From UBA1757 sp045627385 (GTDB taxonomy: Bacteria; Bacteroidota; Bacteroidia; Bacteroidales; UBA1402): 64,000 nucleotides of DNA. The position numbers and the translations under genes were made by a program. How positions within the stretch are numbered: position 1 is the stretch's first letter; the number at the start of each line of letters is the position of its first letter. The notes beneath the pieces are model-generated. The model saw nothing but the letters and a program-made list of their open reading frames with translations, ran no database searches and had not been told where the DNA came from. Below, piece after piece: positions 19,901 to 27,642 of the stretch. The stretch spans positions 75,796 to 139,795 of the forward strand of contig JAZQNO010000026.1 of the NCBI GenBank assembly GCA_045627385.1, in the 5' to 3' direction.

Positions 19901-21252
19901 CAGCGTCCGCGGCTGTCCTCAAATATCGATTTCACACCGTTCGCATTGCCCGGACGCTCGGGATCGACCAAAAAGACCTCAAGTGGATAATCGTTTACGG
20001 AAATCTTGCAGATACCCGAAAATTCGGTCCCGATCCAGATTTCACCACCGCGGTCTTCTGTAAGACAAAGCAGATAGTCTGAAGGAATCTGACTGTTCGA
20101 CACCTTCAAATGGTTCACCTTCTGGCCGTCGGGGGAAATGATGAACAGGCCGTTGCCGTAGGTCGTAATCCACAGACAATTGCGAGAATCGCGCCAGACG
20201 TTGTAGCGTTCGCTATCGACGGTAGATAGAATCTTGGGCGGAATGACCGACATAGGCTGGAAATAGCCCTGCGGCATCCAGATCCAAAGATTGCCCGATC
20301 CGTTGTACAAATAGCTGTCGCCTCTGTTGTCTGTGATAAAACTGGCATTTCTGACCTCTTTTCCGTCTTTGAAATAAGGAGCGGCTGAAACGAATGACTC
20401 CCGTCGGGCATCATACACCAACAAGCCGTCGCGATAAGTTATCATGACATTTCCATCGGGCAGCAGCAACGATTGGACCACATTCAGACTTTGTCCTCCG
20501 GGAAAAGTGACTTTCCGAAGCCCGGTATTGCGGTCATACACCAAAATGCCGTCATTTCCCGGAAAAACGTTGAGACCGCCCGTCTGAAAAGCGAAACGGC
20601 TGAAATTATCTTCCGTCAGGCAGACGGCCGGCACATCCTGCTCCGAAAACCCGGCATCGAGATACCAGATACCCCTGTTGGTAACGAACCACAAGCGATG
20701 TCGGTTGTCTTCCATGACACTGTAGACACGCGCCGACTCCAGTTTTTCGTCCAAATGAAAAACCGTCAGTCCGTCATCCTTGTGGATGATGCCCAAACAT
20801 CCGCTGCGACCGTAGAGAATCAGCGTTCCGTCGGATGTTTCATACTGCCCGTAATAGTCTTTTCTAACATTTTCGGGATAATAGTCGATGAGAGCATCCA
20901 CTGAAGGTGAATAACAACCGATAGTTCCACCCTGAGTCTTGATCCAGAGATATCCGTCGGAATCCTCGTATAGGGTGCGGATGCGATTGTCAGACAGGAC
21001 ACGAGGCGCTTCCGGACCTTTGCAGATGACGGAGAAGCCCTTGCCGTTGTATCGGTTGAGACCGTCCAGCGTTCCGAACCACATAAAACCGTAACGGTCT
21101 TGGATGATGGTTCTGACCGTATTCTGCGACAAGCCATCCTGTTCGGTAATCCGTTCGAAACGGAGATTGTTCATGTCTTGGGCAAACGCGGAAACAAGGA
21201 GGAAAAGGGCTGCCAGTATCAGTGTAAGGATTCGGAATATGCGCTGTTTCAT
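16990..21252 (-). CDS. Hybrid two-component system sensor/AraC regulator (PUL regulator)
   Basis: About 1420 residues from the ATG at 21252. The order is: signal peptide (1-22), about 14 periplasmic propeller repeats of the form DSRGRLWFGTMGGG, a Y_Y_Y domain (YMYQLEGYEKDWNQA), one membrane helix (about 874-894), a histidine kinase with phospho-acceptor His924 in SHEFRTPL and N-box LLSNAMKFTP, a receiver with Asp1220 in CDVMMPG, and a C-terminal AraC helix-turn-helix (ISEIAYKIGMNDPLYFSKSFK). Such one-protein systems bind a released oligosaccharide in the periplasm and switch on the neighbouring PUL. All catalytic residues are present. A matching -7 box at 21270-21277 suggests its own promoter. 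Target promoters are likely those of fasciclin A and the divergent region at 24300-24601. Confidence 0.95.
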   Translation of the reverse strand: MKQRIFRILTLILAALFLLVSAFAQDMNNLRFERITEQDGLSQNTVRTIIQDRYGFMWFGTLDGLNRYNGKGFSVICKGPEAPRVLSDNRIRTLYEDSDGYLWIKTQGGTIGCYSPSVDALIDYYPENVRKDYYGQYETSDGTLILYGRSGCLGIIHKDDGLTVFHLDEKLESARVYSVMEDNRHRLWFVTNRGIWYLDAGFSEQDVPAVCLTEDNFSRFAFQTGGLNVFPGNDGILVYDRNTGLRKVTFPGGQSLNVVQSLLLPDGNVMITYRDGLLVYDARRESFVSAAPYFKDGKEVRNASFITDNRGDSYLYNGSGNLWIWMPQGYFQPMSVIPPKILSTVDSERYNVWRDSRNCLWITTYGNGLFIISPDGQKVNHLKVSNSQIPSDYLLCLTEDRGGEIWIGTEFSGICKISVNDYPLEVFLVDPERPGNANGVKSIFEDSRGRWWFGTQSSELFVYDSQMKKCLKHVVTDRRIFRIREDAAGRIWMGTKGSGFYVFDGKTMEQLAHYPLENLDPGIGAQNVYDFVFDGQQRLWVGTFGGGILWADISSRNLNHLTFESLTVEMNSRIRAMALDRQGLIWAGSDDGVACFCPDSILENPQSLCIFRHDAENSRSIGALGIKTIFEDSRGRLWFGTMGGGLNLLQRETDISQSAFVHYTARNGLTNGVVQSIEEDGQGNIWVGLENGSISKLVFPEGRFDSFNLMADDNCLLLETSSYRTADGRLLFGGSHGMLVFDLSKVKNDTHVSDLVITGLKINGSEVRPETDVSLLKKNIFLTDRISLRYSQNTLMLEFALLDYQSPNLNMYMYQLEGYEKDWNQATRHNEVTYRNLPPGDYTFRVKACNCNGVWTSSDTSLKILVAPPFWRSWQAVFLYLLVAGLALFWISRMLYHIQRLNTAVEVERQLTEYKLRFFTNISHEFRTPLTIIQGALDSLSDIDSLPGQAVSLVKQINQNSARLLRLVDQLLDFRKLQNKGLDLRVERTEVVGFLRDVFDNFREMARRKHVMLSFESDCDEQEMYLDRSKFDKILYNLLSNAMKFTPENGQIAVHLHFSSADDIFRLTVSDSGPGVPKEKRGQLFVRFAQLGDLPSGTGVGLHLTAEMATVHKGRIEYAESPYGGASFVVTVPLADSNYQTDLIRKSHVQEIAEKEEAVSLDEYEGLYSDYRVLVVEDEEEVRDFVAAQLQKYFQIQVARDGNEGLQLALDAQPDLIVCDVMMPGLNGFEVTRRLKDNFSTSHIPVVLLTAYNSDEHHLEGVTSGADAYITKPFSTKFLAARIIGLIKQREALRQRFAQAPGTTETVVTSTDRDKDFMAKIDALIEKNMDNPDFSVYDMFTQTSQMGRTSFYKKLKGISGYTPNDYLRTVRLKRAAELLSTTDFNISEIAYKIGMNDPLYFSKSFKSQFGKSPSEYRKSL

Positions 21253-21256
21253 ATCA

Positions 21257-21272
21257 TTGCGATTTATCGCAA
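21257..21272. repeat. Short inverted repeat beside the HTCS promoter
   Basis: TTGCGAT and its complement are separated by two bases. The repeat overlaps the edge of the -7 box of the regulator gene and ends a few bases before its start codon. It could be an operator or an RNA hairpin hiding the start. The regulator itself is an AraC type that normally prefers direct repeats, so the function is open. Confidence 0.4.
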
Positions 21273-21277
21273 AGATA
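21270..21277 (-). promoter_or_regulatory. Putative -7 box for the hybrid two-component regulator
   Basis: The minus strand reads TATCTTTG, a full match to the Bacteroidetes -7 consensus TAnnTTTG. A weak -33 (TTTC) lies 18 bases upstream. The ATG at 21252 would follow a short leader, which supports that start. Confidence 0.5.
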
Positions 21278-21325
21278 GTTAAATAATGCCAATCCGAAAG
21301 TCCTATAATGGGAAATAATGAAAAC

Positions 21326-21351
21326 GGGGCCTGCAGTTTCCTGCAGACCCC
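21326..21351 (-). terminator. Rho-independent terminator after the 974-residue secreted protein
   Basis: An 11-base-pair stem (GGGGTCTGCAG with CTGCAGGCCCC, one G-U pair) closes on a GAAA loop and is followed on the minus strand by GTTTTCATT. It sits 24 bases after the stop at 21375, before the regulator's own promoter, and so separates the two genes transcriptionally. Confidence 0.75.
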
Positions 21352-21374
21352 GCCTCTATCGGGTTTCAATCAAT

Positions 21375-24299
21375 TTATCTGTTGATGACTTTGGATACGA
21401 CGACGGTTCCGTCGTTGTAATAAGTCTTAGTTACGAGAATACCTTCGGCATCCATCTTGGCAGCCTTGCCAAGGAGATCGAACGATTCGATGCGGACGAT
21501 TTCCTTACCGACAGTGTTGATGGCAACCGTACCGGCATTGATGGTGAGTTCACCGGTGGTGAAGTCGAAGCTGAAGCCACCCTGTCCGGCAGTTTCAGGA
21601 GTGTTCTCGGTGATGTCCTTTCCGTTGACGAATACCAGGCAACTGTCGGGACCTTCCGGCATGTCAATATTGCCGTCAAACAGTTTGATAACTTTGTCTT
21701 CAGCAGTGGAAGGAACTACGGTGATGTTGAGTTTCGTACGGATGACGGTAATGTCGGAACCGCAGATCAGAGCATCATACTGGCCTTCTTCAAAACCATT
21801 GACGGTCATGTTCAAGGTGGCGTCTACGAGACCCATACTGTAAGAGTTGGCACCGCCGAACCATGCGCCGCCGATCTGAATGTCGCCGGGGAACACGGTG
21901 TTGTTGGAATATACGGTACTGCCGGACTTCGAAGAGAAGATTTCGATAGGCAGTTCGGCACCCAGAATCAGAGTGGCGGCTGAGTCAACCTGTACGGAGG
22001 TGATGACAGTAGCGAAGGTAGAGTCGGGTTTGGAAGCGCAAGGAGAAGCTACAGAACTGAGGATGGTTGCCTTGGAGATGTCGAGGCTACCGCCGGCGAC
22101 TTCGATCGAACCGTTGAAAGCAAGCTTACCGGCAAGAATCTGAGCGCCCGTACCTTCCTTGATAAGGTCAATCTTACTGGTGGTATAAGTGGAGTCGTTC
22201 TTCTTGAAAGGAACGATGTCGCCATTGAAAGCAGCGTCGGTGTTCAGACCGCCGATGCGATAGTATGCGCCACGGCCGTCAACCCAACCGGATTCGAGAG
22301 TAGCACCTTCCAGACCGTTCAAAGCGCCAATGTAGTCGGTTTCCTGCGTGCCGCCTTCGTTGTAGTAGCGGACCAAACGGACATTCTTGTCAAGATTGAC
22401 GTCGACATATCTCAGACCAGTGGTGGTGATGGCACCGAAACCGGCCATCGTGTCGGTCTTGTTGATGACGGTAACCGTTACAGGAGTGGAGTCGGTGGCA
22501 GCGCTGTATGTGGCATTGGTGGTACCTTCGAAACGGACACCGTTCAACTTGCCAGCGTTGTTGAGTTCCCACTTGGCTTCCTGTATGCCGGTGATGGCCA
22601 TGTTGTATTCCAAATCCTTGGCGCAGTTCAGAGGAACGATGGTGATGGATTCTTCACCTTCTACGGGAATGGAGAAAGTACCTTCGGGATTGATGTTTAG
22701 GACAGCATCCTTACCGGCCTTGATGGAAGCGGCGGCAGTGGTGATGTTGAGGTTGACGGACTTTCCAGCGGCAACTTCCAGCGGAAGCTTGCTAGTTACG
22801 GCGAAAGTGGCCTCTTCGTTGGCAATCATCTTGCCGGTACCTTGAATCATTCCGTAACCGGAAAGGGTGTAACCCGGAGCGGCGATGACGAGGTTGCCTT
22901 CGCCCATTTCGATGGTTTCGTTGACGAGGATGGTGTCGGCCTTGCTGGCATCGGACAGTTCGACGCTGTTGCCATTCTGATAACCCAGAGCCACGTCAGC
23001 CACTTTGAAGTTGGCGTCGAGCTGGTTCCAAATCTTGCTTTCGGCACCCGTCCAAGCGTATGAACCGGCAGTCTTCGGATATTTTTTGAAAATCAGATTG
23101 AATTCGGTGCTGCCTGCTTCAACCGGCATGGTCTTGTAGGAAGTGGCCGTGGCGTTGGCGGCTAAAGTAGCTTCGGCATCGAAAGCATAGTAAGCGGCCT
23201 CGGTAGAGAAGGAAACCAATTCTTCAGCGGCAATGATGAGTTCTTCACCGACTTCCTGCTGAGCATAAACGATAGAGGCCTTAGCCTGGTCACCGTTCTG
23301 ATCCTTGAAGTTGAGGGAAATGTCGCGACGGCCGATGGACTCTTTCAGATAATAAACCTGGAAGTTGTCGGTGCGGATGTCAAAGTTGGAGTTGACGCCG
23401 TTGCCCAGACCATTGGCATTGCTTCTGGTACCTACCGAAGCAAGACGGGAAAGGTCCTTGACGATACGATCCTCCTTAGCTACGACGGTGGTGTCGGCAC
23501 CAATCATATAAGGAGCAAGGAAAGGCATGTTCTCGATGGTGACGGTGTTGGCTGCACTGTCGGCCTGAGTCAGCGTGAGGCTGACGACCTTCTGGGCAGT
23601 GAAGTCAAGAGCGGCCTTAACATGAACGGTCGTGTTGGTGAGAGCGGGCAGCACCAGTGCGCGGGTCGAAGCGTTGTAAGCGTTGACAGAGTCGACGTTG
23701 GCATTGGAGGAAGCCGGACCTACGCGGTTGTTGGTATTGACCGTAGCGGAACCGAGGTACACCGGGCCCATGTGACCGTACCACTGGGGATTGGCGGCCA
23801 ACGTAGTGGTATCTTCGGGTCCCAGGGGGTCCATATTCCAATAGTGGATGGCGTTGTCATCGCCAATCATGTACAAACCGAAGATAGCGGGAGTGTACCA
23901 GTTGGCCGAATTGGTGATGATGTCGGAACCGGTGAAAGCGAAACCGTAAGTGTTTTTGTTGCCGATAGTCAAAGCCAGAGCCGTCCAGTCGAATTCAACG
24001 TACAGAACGGGCTGTTCCTTCACCACAGTGGTGTCAACGCCGGAGAAGGTCACGTCGACACCGCGGTTACCCGAACCGGAACCATTGGTCTTGAGAGCCT
24101 TGTCGGCGATGGAAGCACCGCCGTTACCGTTGAAGACGGCCTTCTTGGCGTCAGTAATAATGCTCCAACCTGCAGGAACAGCCTGGAGTTCATCGAAATT
24201 TTCGTTGATGATGTACTTCGGATAGTAATCCGCAGCGTTCACCACCAAACTGCCGGCCAGCAAAGAGGCGGCGAGAGTCAATGAGTAAAGCTTTTTCAT
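21375..24299 (-). CDS. Large secreted beta-rich protein with type IX-like C-terminal signal
   Basis: About 974 residues from the ATG at 24299, which begins a clean signal peptide cleaved after residue 22 (LVVNAA). Residues 25-330 start with a NENFDELQAVPAGWS segment of the kind found in cleaved-adhesin or lectin-like domains of secreted Bacteroidetes proteins. The middle (about 430-900) is Gly/Asn/Val-rich with short repeated strands, as in beta-helix or autotransporter-like passengers. The end (about 925-974) reads IESFDLLGKAAKMDAEG then DGTVVVSKVINR, resembling a type A sorting domain of the type IX secretion system. I recognise no catalytic motif. Its place between the PUL regulator and the glycosidases suggests a surface role in pectin binding. 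Function unknown. Confidence 0.8.
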   Translation of the reverse strand: MKKLYSLTLAASLLAGSLVVNAADYYPKYIINENFDELQAVPAGWSIITDAKKAVFNGNGGASIADKALKTNGSGSGNRGVDVTFSGVDTTVVKEQPVLYVEFDWTALALTIGNKNTYGFAFTGSDIITNSANWYTPAIFGLYMIGDDNAIHYWNMDPLGPEDTTTLAANPQWYGHMGPVYLGSATVNTNNRVGPASSNANVDSVNAYNASTRALVLPALTNTTVHVKAALDFTAQKVVSLTLTQADSAANTVTIENMPFLAPYMIGADTTVVAKEDRIVKDLSRLASVGTRSNANGLGNGVNSNFDIRTDNFQVYYLKESIGRRDISLNFKDQNGDQAKASIVYAQQEVGEELIIAAEELVSFSTEAAYYAFDAEATLAANATATSYKTMPVEAGSTEFNLIFKKYPKTAGSYAWTGAESKIWNQLDANFKVADVALGYQNGNSVELSDASKADTILVNETIEMGEGNLVIAAPGYTLSGYGMIQGTGKMIANEEATFAVTSKLPLEVAAGKSVNLNITTAAASIKAGKDAVLNINPEGTFSIPVEGEESITIVPLNCAKDLEYNMAITGIQEAKWELNNAGKLNGVRFEGTTNATYSAATDSTPVTVTVINKTDTMAGFGAITTTGLRYVDVNLDKNVRLVRYYNEGGTQETDYIGALNGLEGATLESGWVDGRGAYYRIGGLNTDAAFNGDIVPFKKNDSTYTTSKIDLIKEGTGAQILAGKLAFNGSIEVAGGSLDISKATILSSVASPCASKPDSTFATVITSVQVDSAATLILGAELPIEIFSSKSGSTVYSNNTVFPGDIQIGGAWFGGANSYSMGLVDATLNMTVNGFEEGQYDALICGSDITVIRTKLNITVVPSTAEDKVIKLFDGNIDMPEGPDSCLVFVNGKDITENTPETAGQGGFSFDFTTGELTINAGTVAINTVGKEIVRIESFDLLGKAAKMDAEGILVTKTYYNDGTVVVSKVINR

Positions 24300-24374
24300 A
24301 AAAAGGGTTGTTAAAAAGTAAAAAGAAGTTATGCAAATTATCCGATATTTCAAAGTGTGCGGAAAAACACGTGA

Positions 24375-24382
24375 CAAAAATA
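24375..24382 (-). promoter_or_regulatory. Putative -7 box for the 974-residue secreted protein
   Basis: The minus strand reads TATTTTTG, matching TAnnTTTG. No TTTG occurs at the usual -33 distance, which is common for activator-dependent promoters. The leader would be about 70 nt. Confidence 0.4.
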
Positions 24383-24412
24383 TCTATTGATAATGCTTGC
24401 CATCTTATAGTT

Positions 24413-24474
24413 TTGTCCGTAAATATGGAAAATTGTCCACTCATTCCCGTTCAATTCCAACTCAATTTGTTCAA
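24413..24474. promoter_or_regulatory. Candidate regulator-binding direct repeats with 20-bp period
   Basis: TTGTCC occurs at 24413 and 24433. TCCA-N9-GTTCAA occurs at 24436-24454 and again at 24456-24474. Both pairs have a 20-base offset, about two helical turns. AraC-family proteins typically bind direct repeats in that spacing. The array begins about 30 bases upstream of the leftward -7 box, a good activating position. The regulator at 16990-21252 is the obvious candidate. The link is inferred. Confidence 0.45.
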
Positions 24475-24601
24475 ACCGACAAATAATCACGCAAATCGAT
24501 ACGATTTTAGACATTTTGCCATTGTTTGAAAGGGTGATTTTTCGTTAATTTGCAAAAAACAAAAAAACGCAATACACAACATTCAAATATTAAATAGACC
24601 T

Positions 24602-27600
24602 ATGAGAAAGTCCATTTGTCTGTCCTTGGCACTGATGTGTTTCATTTCACTGTCTTTGGCCCAAACGGAAACGGCCAACCAGCGCTTCCGTTACAATTTC
24701 AATTCCGATTGGAAGATGTATGTAGGAGACCATGAAAAAGGTAAATTCTCAAAAGCTTCTTTTCATGACAAAGACTGGGAAGAAGTCACCCTGCCGCACG
24801 CCTTCAACGAAGACGAAGCCTACAAGGTAGCCATCAATGAACTCACCGACACCATCGTCTGGTACCGCAAACATTTCCGCCTGCCAGAAACCGATCAGAA
24901 TAAAAAAGTCTTCGTCGAATTCGAAGGCGTCCGTTTCGGCGGCGAATTCTGGATCAACGACCAATACGTCGGTCTGCATGAAAACGGTGTCATGGCCAGC
25001 GGTTTCGATTTGACTCCTTTTATCAATTATAAGGGTGAAAACGTCATCGCCGTCCGCATCGACAATGACTGGCGCTATCACGAGAAAGAAACCGGTTCGA
25101 CCTACCAATGGAACGACCGCAACTTCAACGCCAATTACGGAGGAATACCCAAGAATGTCTGGCTTCACGTGACACCCCGACTCTACCAGACACTGCCTCT
25201 CTATAGCAACCTGAAAACCACAGGCACCTACATCTATGCACGTGAAATCGACATCACCCGCAAGCGTGCCCGCATCTATGCCGAATCGGAAGTCTGCAAC
25301 GAAACCGATTCCACCCAGTCCTTTTTCTACGAAATGAAGATTGAGGACATGGACGGCAACGTGGTCGCCACCTTCACTTCTCCCGAAATTTTCATGGAGC
25401 CCGGACGCACCGGAACCGTAAAGACGGGTGGTATGGTCGAGGGCCTGCATTTCTGGAGCTGGGGCTACGGATACCTCTACAATGTGTACACCAGTTTGGT
25501 TGTCAACGGTCAGGCTCTTGACTGCGTCAAGACGCGTACCGGTTTCCGCAAGACCGCATTCCGCAACGGCATGGTCTACCTCAACGACCGCGTTCTGCAA
25601 ATGAAGGGATATGCCCAGCGCACCTCCAACGAATGGCCGGCCGTCGGCATGAGTGTTCCCGCCTGGCTGAGCGACTTCAGCAACCGTATGATCGTCGAAG
25701 GCAACGGCAACCTGGTGCGCTGGATGCACGTCACTCCTTGGAAGCAGGACATTGAGTCGTGCGACCGAGTGGGTCTGATTCAGGCCATGCCTGCAGGCGA
25801 TTCCGAAAAAGACGTCGAAGGCCGTCGTTGGGAACACCGCACTTTCCTCATGCGCGACGCCATCATCTACAACCGCAACAATCCGTCCATTATTTTCTAC
25901 GAATGCGGAAACGAATCCATTTCGGAAGAGCACATGGCCGAAATGAAAACCATCCGCGACATGTATGACCCTTACGGCGGACGCGCCATCGGCAGCCGCG
26001 AAATGCTTGACAGCGAAGTGGCCGAATACGGCGGCGAAATGCTCTACATCAACAAGAGCAGCGACATCCCCATGTGGGCCACCGAATATTGCCGCGACGA
26101 GGCTCTTCGCAAATATTGGGACAACTGGTCCTATCCTTACCACCAAAACGGCGACGGCAACCAAACCTACCAGTCGACCGTCACCAACACGATGGTCGGC
26201 AAAGATGCATCGCCCTACAACCGCAATCAGGACACCTTCTTCCGCGAACTGATTGCCCGCTGGAACGACTATTACCGCGTGCGTCCCGGCACCGGCACCC
26301 GTGTCAGCTCGGGAGGCGCCAAAATCGTCTTCTCCGACACCAACACCCACTATCGGGGCACTGAGAACTACCGTCGCAGCGGTGTCACCGACGCCATGCG
26401 CATTCCCAAAGACGTTTACTATGCCCATAAAGTCATGTGGGACGGTTGGGTCGATCTCGAAAAGCATTCTTCCTACATCTGCGGCCATTGGAACTACGCT
26501 CCGGCTGTGGAGAAATTCGGTTCTGATTTCCGCAAGGATGTGCTGGTCGTTTCGACAGGCGAGAAGGTCGAGTTGCTGGTCAACGGCAAATCTGTCGGCT
26601 ATGGCGAGCGCTCCGACCATTTCCTATTCACGTTCAAGGATGTAAAATGGGCTTCGGGCCGCATCGAAGCCGTCAGCTATGACGCCAGAGGCAAGAAAGT
26701 GAGCCAGTGTTCGAAAGAAACGGCCGGCGAACCGGTGGCCCTGAAGATGAAATTCTGGGAAGCTCCCGACGGATTCAAAGCCGACGGCCAGGATTTGGTA
26801 CTGGTCGAGATTGAAGTGGTCGACAAGAAAGGTCGCCGCTGTCCTCTGGCCAACGATATGGTCCATTTCGAGCTGGACGGACCTGCCGAATGGCGCGGAG
26901 GCATTGCCCAAGGCAAAGACGGCAACTATATTCTCGACAAGGATCTTCCAGTCGAGTGCGGTGTCAACCGGGTATTGGTCCGTTCCACGCGCAAGGCGGG
27001 CAAAATCACGCTCAAGGCCTCCGCTCCCGGACTGAAATCGGAAAAGATTAGCTTCAAGACCCAGAAATTCCAGACTGAAGAAGGGCTGAGCCTGTATTGC
27101 GCCGGCGAACACCTGCCCTCCTACCTCAACCGGGGCGAAACGCCTTCCTCTCCTTCCTATAAGGTCAGCCGCAAAGCTGTGGAAATCGTCAGCGCCGTGG
27201 CCGGCAGCAACGAGCAGGATGCCCGGTTGAGTTTCGACGACAACGAGCTTTCCAAATGGAACAATGACGGCATTCTCGCTTCTGCGTGGATCCGCTACGA
27301 ACTGGCACACGACGCCACCGTCAACGAAGTGGAACTGAAAATGGACGGATGGCGCAACCGCAGTTACAAAATCAATGTGATGGTCGACGACCTGTCCGTT
27401 TTCGAAGGAGAAACTCCCAAAACGCTGGGTTACTTCTCTATTCCGGTCACTCCCACCCGCGGAAGGTTCGTCACTGTCCGCCTGACGGGCGCCGGAAGCG
27501 AAAGTGACGCTTTCGGAGCCATCGTCGAACTCGCCGGCCACATGGAAAGTGTGGGACAGACGGGAGGCGCCGGCAGCATCGGCATTGTCGAAGCCGAAGT

Positions 27601-27619
27601 GTACGAAACAATGGAATGA
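24602..27619 (+). CDS. Glycoside hydrolase family 2, beta-galactosidase-like
   Basis: A 1005-residue secreted enzyme with a signal peptide ending SLSLAQ. The GH2 order is visible: sugar-binding jelly roll (about 30-190), immunoglobulin-like domain (about 195-330), TIM barrel with acid/base Glu438 in FYECGNES and nucleophile Glu495 in WATEYC. Next come a DUF4982-like and Ig-like section typical of Bacteroidetes beta-galactosidases (about 640-840), and a C-terminal F5/8-type beta-sandwich (about 855-1005; SKWNNDG, WIRYELAHDATVNEVELKM). It likely removes galactose or a related beta-sugar from pectin side chains in the periplasm. Exact sugar cannot be read from sequence. Its TGA overlaps an ATG (27616) that may start the next gene, so the two are coupled. 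Confidence 0.9.
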   Translation: MRKSICLSLALMCFISLSLAQTETANQRFRYNFNSDWKMYVGDHEKGKFSKASFHDKDWEEVTLPHAFNEDEAYKVAINELTDTIVWYRKHFRLPETDQNKKVFVEFEGVRFGGEFWINDQYVGLHENGVMASGFDLTPFINYKGENVIAVRIDNDWRYHEKETGSTYQWNDRNFNANYGGIPKNVWLHVTPRLYQTLPLYSNLKTTGTYIYAREIDITRKRARIYAESEVCNETDSTQSFFYEMKIEDMDGNVVATFTSPEIFMEPGRTGTVKTGGMVEGLHFWSWGYGYLYNVYTSLVVNGQALDCVKTRTGFRKTAFRNGMVYLNDRVLQMKGYAQRTSNEWPAVGMSVPAWLSDFSNRMIVEGNGNLVRWMHVTPWKQDIESCDRVGLIQAMPAGDSEKDVEGRRWEHRTFLMRDAIIYNRNNPSIIFYECGNESISEEHMAEMKTIRDMYDPYGGRAIGSREMLDSEVAEYGGEMLYINKSSDIPMWATEYCRDEALRKYWDNWSYPYHQNGDGNQTYQSTVTNTMVGKDASPYNRNQDTFFRELIARWNDYYRVRPGTGTRVSSGGAKIVFSDTNTHYRGTENYRRSGVTDAMRIPKDVYYAHKVMWDGWVDLEKHSSYICGHWNYAPAVEKFGSDFRKDVLVVSTGEKVELLVNGKSVGYGERSDHFLFTFKDVKWASGRIEAVSYDARGKKVSQCSKETAGEPVALKMKFWEAPDGFKADGQDLVLVEIEVVDKKGRRCPLANDMVHFELDGPAEWRGGIAQGKDGNYILDKDLPVECGVNRVLVRSTRKAGKITLKASAPGLKSEKISFKTQKFQTEEGLSLYCAGEHLPSYLNRGETPSSPSYKVSRKAVEIVSAVAGSNEQDARLSFDDNELSKWNNDGILASAWIRYELAHDATVNEVELKMDGWRNRSYKINVMVDDLSVFEGETPKTLGYFSIPVTPTRGRFVTVRLTGAGSESDAFGAIVELAGHMESVGQTGGAGSIGIVEAEVYETME

Positions 27620-27642
27620 AACAAAGACAAGTATATATCACT

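Larger units (their letters stand above)
24300..24601. promoter_or_regulatory. Divergent AT-rich regulatory region between the secreted protein and GH2 genes
   Basis: This 302-base gap holds the promoters of both divergent transcripts. It contains a -7 match for the leftward gene at 24375-24382 and 20-bp-phased direct repeats at 24413-24474. For the rightward genes a partial promoter is seen near 24525-24552 (TTTG then TTAATTTG with a 16-base spacer, shorter than usual). There is no sign of a small gene in it. Confidence 0.6.

Noticed and set aside
24525..24552. A -33/-7 promoter for the GH2 gene at 24602
   Set aside because: TTTG and TTAATTTG are present but the spacer is 16 bases and the -7 box has a mismatch. 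It is mentioned in the gap entry and not called separately.
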